NCBI GenBank assembly: GCA_964598395.1
Contig: CAZRBW010000015.1
Span: 1-52,090 of the forward strand
Length of the DNA: 52,090 nucleotides
Reading direction: 5' to 3'
DNA from: CAXBDP01 sp964598395
GTDB taxonomy: Bacteria; Bacteroidota; Bacteroidia; Cytophagales; Cyclobacteriaceae
Shown: piece by piece, positions 1 to 8,377 of the stretch
Position numbering within the stretch: position 1 is the first letter of the stretch
How the letters are laid out: each line of letters begins with the position of its first letter
Translations under genes and position numbers: made by a program
Notes under the pieces: generated by a model
The model's input: the letters and a program-made list of their open reading frames with translations, nothing else
The model's database searches: none
Told to the model about the DNA's origin: nothing

Positions 1-15
1 CTATTTTGGTTTAAA

Positions 16-1488
16 TCAATTCTCCCATCTCCAATCACCACCGATGGTTAGTTTCAATCGAAGGCCTGAGCGGATCAAAAATTCTTTGGTTTCCTCATCG
101 CTCATTCTGCTTGAAGGTAGTGTTTCGCTATCGGCAAGGCTGTAGAGTACCATGCTGCTAAAGCGCACATTGTCGCGAATGTGAGCTTCATTTATCAGAT
201 TAAAATCATCGCAATCGGCATGGTAACAACCAAAAATGCCGGGATCTAGCTGGCCTACTGGCGAGATAGTTGGAATCCCTTGCAACATAAATGGCTGATG
301 ATCGCTATGTAATCCTGCTCCGTTACGGTTGCTGTTTTTGAACGTGGTGCTATCGATATTCATGATCAATTGACCCACAGTGTTCAGCATATCGGCAGTC
401 TCTGGTCTACCTCCCGCATTATATCCCACTGGGTTGCCCGTCATGTCGTGGTTGAACATGTACTTCACTTTATCTATGGAGCCATCAGCTACAGCCTGAT
501 CTACATAATATCTAGAACCTAACAGGCCTTGCTCTTCTCCCATAAACATCACAAACTCAATCGTTCTTCTCGGTTTCAAATCCAATGCTTTGAACGTACG
601 CGCCATATCCAATACCGCGAATGAGCCAATACCATTATCAGTAGCACCTGTTGCCAAATCCCAGCTATCCAAGTGGCCGCCCACTAGAATCTTTTCATCT
701 GGCAATTCACTGCCTTTCAGCGTAGCGATCACATTTCTAGCCTTTATGTAATCAGCAGTGTTAGTCATAGCAATGCTTGCATGGATGGTCTCTGTTTGCA
801 GTCTTTCTCTCAAAGCCGCGCCATCTTCCTTGCTAATACACACCGCTGGTATATCGATAAGACTACCTGTAACAGAGGCAGTTCCCGTAAGCAGTACTCC
901 ACCATCTACTTGATTGTGGATGATAATTCCGATGGCGCCATTGTCAGTGGCCAAAGCCGTTTTTTCAGATCTATGTAGATTCGATGCACCTTCTTCCGAG
1001 CCTGGCAAAATACCAATATACACCAAAGCGATTTTGCCTTGCACAGCATCGCCTACTCTTTCGTAGTCTGCTTCCAAGCCATTGCCAAGGTCAATTATTT
1101 CTGCTTCCATATTCACTTCCACAGGCGAATGTGCCAAGCTCACCGCAGAGAAAGTTTCCAATGCACCTGGCTTGCCTATTTGCACATCTATGGTGCCTCT
1201 AGTCCAAGTTTGCACTTCGAATGGCATATATTGTACGTCCTCAAAGCCATAGCTTTTCAGCAAATTGTAGGTGTATTCCTCCGCTTGTGCGCCATTGGGC
1301 GAGCCAGTAAGTCGGTGGCCAATGGTAGATGTCGCTTCTTGTAAAGTTGAGTAAGCCTTAGAATTAGCGAGTACTTCCGTATTAATTTTTTGGAAAACGG
1401 CTCCAGTTTCTTCTTTTGGCGCTTCGCAAGCAGTAAAGATCAGTGCAGAAAGGGCTAATGCACCAATGCTTTGTGTTAAGTTTTTCAT
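16..1488 (-). CDS. M28-family zinc peptidase, lipoprotein
   Basis: A 490-residue secreted aminopeptidase / carboxypeptidase-Q-like enzyme. The N-terminus is a lipoprotein signal with the lipobox Cys near residue 21, so it is probably anchored to an envelope membrane. A protease-associated (PA)-like insert lies around residues 130-240. The M28 di-zinc core follows: HLDSWD (His272, Asp274), ATDNG (Asp284), GEEQG (Glu318/319), NHDMT (Asp348) and a final ligand candidate in CYHAD (His423). All five expected metal-ligand positions are present, so it should be active. It is transcribed away from the S9 peptidase next door; both probably digest peptides in the envelope. The exact substrate is not readable from sequence. 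One copy of the iterated octamer (410-417) sits in the gene, read as Ala-Gly-Gly. Confidence 0.93.
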   Translation of the reverse strand: MKNLTQSIGALALSALIFTACEAPKEETGAVFQKINTEVLANSKAYSTLQEATSTIGHRLTGSPNGAQAEEYTYNLLKSYGFEDVQYMPFEVQTWTRGTIDVQIGKPGALETFSAVSLAHSPVEVNMEAEIIDLGNGLEADYERVGDAVQGKIALVYIGILPGSEEGASNLHRSEKTALATDNGAIGIIIHNQVDGGVLLTGTASVTGSLIDIPAVCISKEDGAALRERLQTETIHASIAMTNTADYIKARNVIATLKGSELPDEKILVGGHLDSWDLATGATDNGIGSFAVLDMARTFKALDLKPRRTIEFVMFMGEEQGLLGSRYYVDQAVADGSIDKVKYMFNHDMTGNPVGYNAGGRPETADMLNTVGQLIMNIDSTTFKNSNRNGAGLHSDHQPFMLQGIPTISPVGQLDPGIFGCYHADCDDFNLINEAHIRDNVRFSSMVLYSLADSETLPSSRMSDEETKEFLIRSGLRLKLTIGGDWRWEN

Positions 1489-1673
1489 TCAGTAGTGGTT
1501 TTTTGGTTTATCAAAAATAGCCAGATAAACGATTAATGCGAAAATAATTACACGAACGACAAATTGAAATTACTGACTGATTTTGAATTTGCTTGAGAAA
1601 AGGCGGGAGGAATGGCTAATTTGCATCATTAGAATTCAAATTCTCCTAACCAAATGTGGATAATCATGACCGC

Positions 1674-1703
1674 TTGACACATTAAGTTTCTTTGCTATTT
1701 TGA
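1674..1703 (+). promoter_or_regulatory. possible promoter of the S9 peptidase gene
   Basis: TTGACA at 1674-1679 is followed after 16 bases by TATTTTGA at 1696-1703. This resembles both a generic sigma-70 promoter and an imperfect Bacteroidota TTG / TAnnTTTG promoter. It lies about 55 bases before the ATG at 1757. The -7 box is not a full match, so this is tentative. Confidence 0.35.
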
Positions 1704-1756
1704 GGGACTTTACTTTTAGTAGTTAAACTTGAACAAACCCAACAAAAATTAACAAT

Positions 1757-4114
1757 ATGAAATCATCCTGGAAAAGTAATGTGGGGATTACCCTTGCCTT
1801 GCTCTTTTGCTTCACTTTGACAGATGTGCTTGCCCAAGACAAAGCCAACTTCAAAGCAGCAGAGAAATTTAAGCCTGAAAATCTCAGGGCCATGTCTGGC
1901 AGTTTGAGTGTATCGCCCAACTGGATCAAGGACAAAGAAGAGTTTTGGTATAGCTACCAAACTACTGAAGGTCGCAATTGGTATATGGTAAATGCCGCCA
2001 ATCGCACTAAGAATTTGCTTTTCGACCAGGACTTTATGGCGGGCAAATTGAGCGAGTCGATGAATCGCGCATTTAATGCCAAAGACCTTGATCTAAAGGA
2101 ATTTAAGTATGATGTTGAGCGTGGTTTATTCACTTTTCATGTGGATTCGATTGGTTTCACATACAATATCTCGAATCGCACATTAGTAAAGGAAGATTCC
2201 ATCAAAAAGCGTGAACCAAGAATTACTTGGGCCATCTACTCACCAGATAGTACATGGATTGCTTTTGCGAAAAACCACAATTTATACTTGATGAAAGCTG
2301 GTGATGCCGACAGTGTGGAGATTCAATTAACCACTGATGGCGAAAAATGGTATAGCTACAACGGAAACGATGGAGATACAACAACTAACAAGCGTGTAAG
2401 ACCAGGCGTTTCTTGGTTTAAGGATTCTAAAAAATTGTACTCAAAGCGTCAAGATAGAAGAAAAGTAGATGACCTATGGGTGATCAATTCAACGACGAAA
2501 GGCCGACCAGAATTGGAAACCTACAAATACCCAATGCCTGGCGATGTGAATGTGCCACAAGATGAGCTACATATTTTTGATGTAGAAAGTAAAAGGCAAA
2601 TTCCAGTAAAGGCTGAAAGATGGAAAGACCAGTCCATTGGTGGAGCATATTTTGGCGCTGGCGGGGGGATATTCACTTCATTGAAGGAATCCAAATATCT
2701 TTGGTTTATCCGTCGCGATCGTACTTGGAGCAAAATTGATTTGTGTAGAGTTGATACTGAAACTGGTGAAGTTAAAATCTTGATCGAAGAAGTAAGTAAG
2801 CCTTATTTCAACACGCGATATGCAAACGTCGGCCTAATCAACGAGGGCAATGAAATTATCTGGTTTAGCGAGCGCGATGGTTGGGGGCAATTGTACCTAT
2901 ACGATGGCGAAGGCAAGCTGAAAAACAAAATCACCAATGGCTATTTCGTGGCAGGTGACATCCAAAAAGTAGATACTGTAGGTCGCACAATTTATTTTGA
3001 AGGCTATGGCCTCGAAAAAGGTGTAGACCCTTACTACAACATGTATTACAAAGTGAAATTTGATGGCTCAGGTCAGAAATTATTGACTTCAGAAAATGCT
3101 ACGCACAGTTTCAATATGTCTGATAAGAACAACTACTTTGTAGATACTTATAGCACTGTAAATCAGGTTCCAAAATCTGTTTTGAGAGATAAAGAAGGTC
3201 GAGTAATACTTAATCTAGAGGAAGCTGACATTAGCAAATTGGTAGAAGCAGGGTATAAAATGCCGCAGCCTTTCACTGTGAAAGCAGCAGATAATATAAC
3301 CGATTTGTACGGTGTTATGTGGTTGCCTTATGATTTTGATTCAACTAAGACTTACCCAATTGTAACCTACGTTTACCCTGGTCCACAAACAGAGCCGGTG
3401 CCGAAAAACTTTACCCTTGGTAGAAATGAGGCATTAGCACAATTAGGTTTTGTTGTGGTAGCTGTTGGTCAGCGTGGCGGTAGTCCTCAGCGTTCCCGCT
3501 ATTATCACACCTTTGGTTATGACAATATGCGCGACTATCCTTTGGCTGATAACAAGTATGCATTGGAGCAACTTTCGAATCGCCATAAGTTTGTCAACAT
3601 TAGCAAAGTAGGTATTTTCGGTCACTCTGGTGGTGGATTTATGTCTACAGCAGCACTACTTACTTATCCAGATTTCTACACTGCCGCAGTATCATCAGCA
3701 GGTAATCACGATAATAATATGTACAACATCTGGTGGGGTGAAGTACACCACGGGGTGAAAGAAGTGGTGAAGAAAGTGAAGAAGAAGAATGATGCAGGTG
3801 AAGAAGAAACTGTTGAAGAGATTTCTTTCAAATCAGAAATTAAGACTAATGCAGAATTGGCCAAAAATCTAAAAGGTCATTTATTGCTTGTGCATGGCGA
3901 TATGGACAACAATGTGCATCCGGGTAACTCCATAAGAGTAGCAGATGCGTTGATCCAAGCAGGTAAGCGATTTGACTTTATGATCATGCCAGGACGTCGT
4001 CATGGCTTTGCTCAGTACCAAGAATATTTCGACAAAATGATGTGGTATTATTTTGCTCAATATTTAATTGGCGATTACCGAACTGGTGTTGATATGAATT
4101 TGTTTGAAGAGTAG
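1757..4114 (+). CDS. S9 family peptidase, dipeptidyl-peptidase IV type
   Basis: A 785-residue serine peptidase that probably removes N-terminal dipeptides from peptides in the periplasm or at the surface. It has a cleavable signal peptide (about residues 1-26, ending VLAQ), a long DPP-IV N-terminal beta-propeller region (about 60-520), and a C-terminal alpha/beta-hydrolase domain. The catalytic triad is visible: Ser624 in GHSGGG, Asp717 in HGDMDNNV, and His749 in RRHGFA. A lysine-then-glutamate-rich insert (about 670-695) sits between the nucleophile and the acid. The gene stands alone and ends at a good terminator. Family assignment is secure; cleavage specificity is inferred. Confidence 0.95.
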   Translation: MKSSWKSNVGITLALLFCFTLTDVLAQDKANFKAAEKFKPENLRAMSGSLSVSPNWIKDKEEFWYSYQTTEGRNWYMVNAANRTKNLLFDQDFMAGKLSESMNRAFNAKDLDLKEFKYDVERGLFTFHVDSIGFTYNISNRTLVKEDSIKKREPRITWAIYSPDSTWIAFAKNHNLYLMKAGDADSVEIQLTTDGEKWYSYNGNDGDTTTNKRVRPGVSWFKDSKKLYSKRQDRRKVDDLWVINSTTKGRPELETYKYPMPGDVNVPQDELHIFDVESKRQIPVKAERWKDQSIGGAYFGAGGGIFTSLKESKYLWFIRRDRTWSKIDLCRVDTETGEVKILIEEVSKPYFNTRYANVGLINEGNEIIWFSERDGWGQLYLYDGEGKLKNKITNGYFVAGDIQKVDTVGRTIYFEGYGLEKGVDPYYNMYYKVKFDGSGQKLLTSENATHSFNMSDKNNYFVDTYSTVNQVPKSVLRDKEGRVILNLEEADISKLVEAGYKMPQPFTVKAADNITDLYGVMWLPYDFDSTKTYPIVTYVYPGPQTEPVPKNFTLGRNEALAQLGFVVVAVGQRGGSPQRSRYYHTFGYDNMRDYPLADNKYALEQLSNRHKFVNISKVGIFGHSGGGFMSTAALLTYPDFYTAAVSSAGNHDNNMYNIWWGEVHHGVKEVVKKVKKKNDAGEEETVEEISFKSEIKTNAELAKNLKGHLLLVHGDMDNNVHPGNSIRVADALIQAGKRFDFMIMPGRRHGFAQYQEYFDKMMWYYFAQYLIGDYRTGVDMNLFEE

Positions 4115-4167
4115 TGATAGTGATGTGATTAAGGTTAACCAGTAGCAGCTGGTTACGGTTGAAAGAG

Positions 4168-4198
4168 GGCACTCAATTTTGATTGGGTGCCTTTTTTT
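4168..4198 (+). terminator. rho-independent terminator after the S9 peptidase
   Basis: Arms 4168-4177 (GGCACTCAAT) and 4182-4191 (ATTGGGTGCC) pair with one G-U, with a four-base loop, followed by seven T at 4192-4198. It sits between convergent genes. Confidence 0.85.
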
Positions 4199-4202
4199 GT
4201 GC

Positions 4203-6011
4203 CTACTTATGATTAAGCCAGTCCCACACCTTCTCAGCTCTCGATTTGCCCACAATTTCAGCTAATCGACTTTCTCCAGCCTCCTTCATTTTCGATATGG
4301 TTTTAAACTCTTTCAAAAGCGCTTGAAGACTTTTGTCGCCTATGCCTGGTATTTCAACCAAAGCGCTATTGATGCTTTTTTTGCTGCGTAAATTACGGTG
4401 ATGGGTGATGGCGAATCTATGCGCTTCATCTCTCAACCTTTGCAATAGCATGAGCGAAGGTGATTTCTTATCGATATGCAGAGGATATTGGTCGCCTGGG
4501 AAGTAGATTTCTTCTAGTCTTTTGGCAATACCTATCACCGGAATTTCGCCATAAAGTCCGAGTTGGTTTAGCGCTTCCACAGCAGAGCTCAACTGCCCTT
4601 TGCCACCATCAATCACAATAAGCTTGGGTAGAGGTTTATTTTCCTCCCGCAATCTTTTATACCTGCGATAGACCACTTCTTGCATGGAGGCAAAATCGTC
4701 CGGGCCTTCTACAGTTCTAATTAAGTAATGCCTATAATCCGATTTGCTTGGTTTGGCATTTTTGAAACAAACCATCGCCGCCACCGGATTGGTGCCTTGA
4801 ATATTCGAATTATCGAAGCATTCAATATGATCTGGGATTTCCTTTAGCTGCAAATCAGATTGCAATATCTTGAGCACTTTGAGCTCCTTAGGTTCTTTTG
4901 AGCCAATCAGCGCAATTTTCTCCTTCTTATAAAACAGGGCATTTTTAAGGGCAATTTCTACCAGCTTTCGTTTATCACCGATTTTGGGCACCGTCCACTT
5001 CAAGTCTGTTCCTTCCAGATCCACTTCTATATTGCTCAGTATCTCCTTTGCGGTACTTTGATAAGTACTACGAAGCTCCACCACAATCAAAGGAAAAATT
5101 TCCTCATCCTTTTCCTCAAGCTTTTTCTTTACTTCTAGGCTTTTGGTAAGCACCATCATTCCGTTTTTGATTCGGATATAATTGACAAATGCAGTTTTCT
5201 CATCGCTTACCAAGCCTACTACATCTACATCTTCAATAGCTGGGGTTACCACTAGCGACTTGGCTTGGAACAAATCAAGTAAATCGTATTTCTCCTTAAA
5301 TTCTTGCGCTTCTTCGAATTTGAGAGCCGAAGCCGCCTCCTGCATTTTGTCTTTGAAATAATGTCGAACTGAGGCTAAATTTCCTTTCAAAATATGCGTA
5401 GCCAATTCAATATCGGCGAGGTAAGAATCTTCCTTTTGTAAGCCCTCGCATGGCCCGAGGCAGTTACCTATATGGTATTCGAGGCATACTTTGAATTTGC
5501 CAGCTTGTACATTTTGCTCCGAAAGGTGGAGCTTGCAAGTGCGTATTTTGTAGAGCTTTCGAATGAGTTCCAGAATATTATTCATGGCTTTTACGCTTGC
5601 GTATGGGCCAAAATATGTTCCACTGTTTGGATATACTCTACGGGTTGGAAAAATACGAGGAAATGGCTCTTTGGTGATGACGATATATGGATAAGATTTA
5701 TCGTCCCGCATCAGAATATTGTATCGCGGGTGGTTGGCTTTGATTAGGCTATTCTCAAGCAATAGCGCATCAAATTCTGTATTCACCATCGAAAATTCGA
5801 TACGCTGAATTTCGGAAATCATTTTCCTTGTTTTGCGATCGAACCCCTGTTGTTTATTGAAATAGCTACTAACTCTCTTTTTGAGGTTTTTGGCTTTGCC
5901 TACATATATCAATTCATCAGCAGTATTGTAATATCGGTAAACTCCCGGTTGGTCGGGCAAACGATTTACTTCCGATGGTTTAATGGAAGAAATTTCATAG
6001 CTATCCTCCAT
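4203..6011 (-). CDS. uvrC: UvrC, excinuclease ABC subunit C
   Basis: A 602-residue nucleotide-excision-repair nuclease that makes both cuts around a lesion after UvrAB loading. The N-terminal GIY-YIG domain is clear (GVYRYY then IYVGKAKNLKKRV, residues 23-47). Four cysteines (159, 176, 184, 188) match the iron-sulfur ligands known in UvrC. A UvrB-interacting UVR motif lies near residues 205-245, the RNase H-like C-terminal nuclease domain includes VIDGGKGQL, and tandem helix-hairpin-helix elements (VEIPGIGDKSLQALL) close the protein. Length is normal for the family. It lies 41 bases downstream of the PBP gene on the same strand and may share its transcript. One iterated octamer (4643-4650) falls in the coding strand, read as part of Leu-Arg-Glu-Glu. 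Confidence 0.97.
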   Translation of the reverse strand: MEDSYEISSIKPSEVNRLPDQPGVYRYYNTADELIYVGKAKNLKKRVSSYFNKQQGFDRKTRKMISEIQRIEFSMVNTEFDALLLENSLIKANHPRYNILMRDDKSYPYIVITKEPFPRIFPTRRVYPNSGTYFGPYASVKAMNNILELIRKLYKIRTCKLHLSEQNVQAGKFKVCLEYHIGNCLGPCEGLQKEDSYLADIELATHILKGNLASVRHYFKDKMQEAASALKFEEAQEFKEKYDLLDLFQAKSLVVTPAIEDVDVVGLVSDEKTAFVNYIRIKNGMMVLTKSLEVKKKLEEKDEEIFPLIVVELRSTYQSTAKEILSNIEVDLEGTDLKWTVPKIGDKRKLVEIALKNALFYKKEKIALIGSKEPKELKVLKILQSDLQLKEIPDHIECFDNSNIQGTNPVAAMVCFKNAKPSKSDYRHYLIRTVEGPDDFASMQEVVYRRYKRLREENKPLPKLIVIDGGKGQLSSAVEALNQLGLYGEIPVIGIAKRLEEIYFPGDQYPLHIDKKSPSLMLLQRLRDEAHRFAITHHRNLRSKKSINSALVEIPGIGDKSLQALLKEFKTISKMKEAGESRLAEIVGKSRAEKVWDWLNHK

Positions 6012-6052
6012 AATTGACTAGAAATTTTGGGTGATTAAGTGTTGATGATGGG

Positions 6053-8374
6053 CTAGTTGTCATCCCCACCACCATACTGATTGAAGTTCAAATACTCCGT
6101 TTGTCTCCCGCGTCTTTTGTACTGATTACAATCAATTTCCACAGAAAGTTGTTTTACAGGCGCTTGGAATGGCCCTCTTTCCACGCCCAAAAGTGGATTT
6201 TCATAAACATCTTTAAAGAAATTCACCCATATAGGTCTAGCTGTTCTTGCGCCTTGTCCCATCAGCCAGTTTCTGAATCTGATCACCGGCTCATCTCCAC
6301 CAACCCATGCACCTGCTACAAGATCTTTTGTGACGCCCATAAACCAACCATCGGAACCATTATTAGTAGTACCTGTTTTGGCACCGATTTCATTGTCTAT
6401 TTTTAGATCTAACGGAATACCAGCGCCAGTACCACCATCTTCTTCAACTGCTCCTTTTAGCATATGTAGCATCAAATAAGCAGTTTCTTCACTCATAGCT
6501 TCTCTTGTTCTCGGTACAAACTCTTGTATTAGGTTGCCATTTTTATCTTCGATGCGTGTTATGAAAATCGGCTCAGTCCAAACACCTCCATTTGCAAAAG
6601 TGGAGTAGGCGCCAACTAATTCAAAAAGAGAAACATCATTTACGCCAAGAGCCAGCGATGGTACTGCTTCCAAGTTACTTTCTACGCCCAATCGTTTCGC
6701 TAAGGCGACTACATTCTCCGGGCCTACTTGTTTCATCATATAGGCGGTAATGGAGTTAATAGATCGAGCCATTGCTTGTCGTATGGTCATTGTTCTGCCA
6801 GAATATACTCCATCTGAGTTTGGCGGAGTCCATGATGGCGGATTTTGGCCAGGTAAGTCAAAAGTTACTGGCGCATCTACCACTTCGAAACATGGGCTAT
6901 AGCCATTTTCGATAGCTGTAGCATATACAAATGGCTTGAATGTGGAGCCAGGCTGTCTTTTTCCTTGCTTCACATGGTCATATTTGAAATACTTATGATT
7001 GATACCACCCACCCAAGCTTTGATGTGACCATTTTGCGGTTTCATTGCCATAAAGCCACCTTGCAAAAAGCGCTTGAAATGGTGAACAGAATCTATCGGA
7101 CTAAGCAATGTATCTATTTCGCCTTGCCAAGTAAATATTTTCATTCGCACAGGCGTATTCATCACGATATTGATAGAATCGTGGCCAGCACCATATTTTC
7201 TTACTAATCCTCTATAGCGGTCAGTACGGCGGGAGGCAGTTTCGATGAAGTCCTTAATTTCACGGCCATCGTTATCAATCCAAGGATTTCTGCCCTGCCA
7301 ATGTGCATCAAATGTCTTTTGAAGCTCAGCCATTTGAGTATTCATGGCCTTTTCAGCTGCAATTTGCATTCTGCTATCTACTGTTGTATATACCTTCAAT
7401 CCGTCTGCCCATACGTCGTATCCATTTTCTTTGCCCCAAACGGTTAAAATATCTGACATTATTTTTCTGAAATAGGGGGCAAGTCCGGTGTTTTGGTTCT
7501 CCACTTCATAGCTCAGCTCTATAGGCGAAGATTTTAAGGAATCGACCACCACTTTGTCAAGAAAATCGTATTTGGCCAACTGATTGAGCACCACATTTCT
7601 ACGACGTAAGCTATTTTCAGGATTATAGAATGGATTATAATAGGTAACAGCTTTTTGCAAACCTACAAGAACAGCTGCTTCTTGGTGGTTGAGTTCATAA
7701 GGAGTCTTTCCAAAAAAGGTAGATGAAGCTGCTTTGATGCCATATGCATTGCTACCAAAATCGACGGTATTCAAATACATAGCAAGAATTTCCTGCTTGG
7801 TATAATTGCTTTCTAGCTCTACAGCCACCAACCATTCCTTCACCTTTATGATGACCATACTGAGATATTTCACATCACTAAGTAAACCCTTGGTTTGCTC
7901 ACTTCTGGTTTTAAAAAGGTTCTTCGCCAGCTGCTGAGTAATGGTACTACCACCGCCATCTAAGCTTGCATTGCCAAAAGTAACCGTATATTTTAGCACA
8001 CCGAAACCAGCTCTAGCAATGGCAATTGGGTCAATTCCAGAGTGATCCCAATAGCGAATATCTTCCGTAGCAATCAGTGTATTGATTAGGGCTGGCGATA
8101 GAGAATCGTAAGGCACAGGAGATCTATTAAATCTAAAGTATCTTCCTAACACCACTCCATCTGCAGAAATTAATTCGGAAGAAAGATCTGTTTCGGGATT
8201 CTCTAGCGAGCGATAGCTTGGAAGGCCACCGTACAAATTGAAAAGATTGATACTTACTGAAAACACAAAAATTGGAAGCAGGAGCATGCCTACTAAAAAG
8301 GCAATCCATAATCCTCTTACTATTTTTGATGTGAGACTTTTTTCACCCACGTTTTTATTGCTTTTCTTTTCCAT
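6053..8374 (-). CDS. mrcA: class A penicillin-binding protein (PBP1A type)
   Basis: A 773-residue bifunctional peptidoglycan synthase anchored in the inner membrane by one helix (about residues 20-46). The GT51 glycosyltransferase domain shows ATEDIRYWDHSG (catalytic Glu104) and GGGSTITQQLAKN. The transpeptidase domain shows the SxxK motif in GSTFKPF (Ser477), an SIN triad (MARSINSITAYM), and KTGTTN. Transglycosylation and crosslinking should both work. The start is three bases downstream of the sprE stop, so the pair is almost certainly co-transcribed. The symbol is by analogy with E. coli PBP1A. Confidence 0.95.
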   Translation of the reverse strand: MEKKSNKNVGEKSLTSKIVRGLWIAFLVGMLLLPIFVFSVSINLFNLYGGLPSYRSLENPETDLSSELISADGVVLGRYFRFNRSPVPYDSLSPALINTLIATEDIRYWDHSGIDPIAIARAGFGVLKYTVTFGNASLDGGGSTITQQLAKNLFKTRSEQTKGLLSDVKYLSMVIIKVKEWLVAVELESNYTKQEILAMYLNTVDFGSNAYGIKAASSTFFGKTPYELNHQEAAVLVGLQKAVTYYNPFYNPENSLRRRNVVLNQLAKYDFLDKVVVDSLKSSPIELSYEVENQNTGLAPYFRKIMSDILTVWGKENGYDVWADGLKVYTTVDSRMQIAAEKAMNTQMAELQKTFDAHWQGRNPWIDNDGREIKDFIETASRRTDRYRGLVRKYGAGHDSINIVMNTPVRMKIFTWQGEIDTLLSPIDSVHHFKRFLQGGFMAMKPQNGHIKAWVGGINHKYFKYDHVKQGKRQPGSTFKPFVYATAIENGYSPCFEVVDAPVTFDLPGQNPPSWTPPNSDGVYSGRTMTIRQAMARSINSITAYMMKQVGPENVVALAKRLGVESNLEAVPSLALGVNDVSLFELVGAYSTFANGGVWTEPIFITRIEDKNGNLIQEFVPRTREAMSEETAYLMLHMLKGAVEEDGGTGAGIPLDLKIDNEIGAKTGTTNNGSDGWFMGVTKDLVAGAWVGGDEPVIRFRNWLMGQGARTARPIWVNFFKDVYENPLLGVERGPFQAPVKQLSVEIDCNQYKRRGRQTEYLNFNQYGGGDDN

Positions 8375-8377
8375 TTA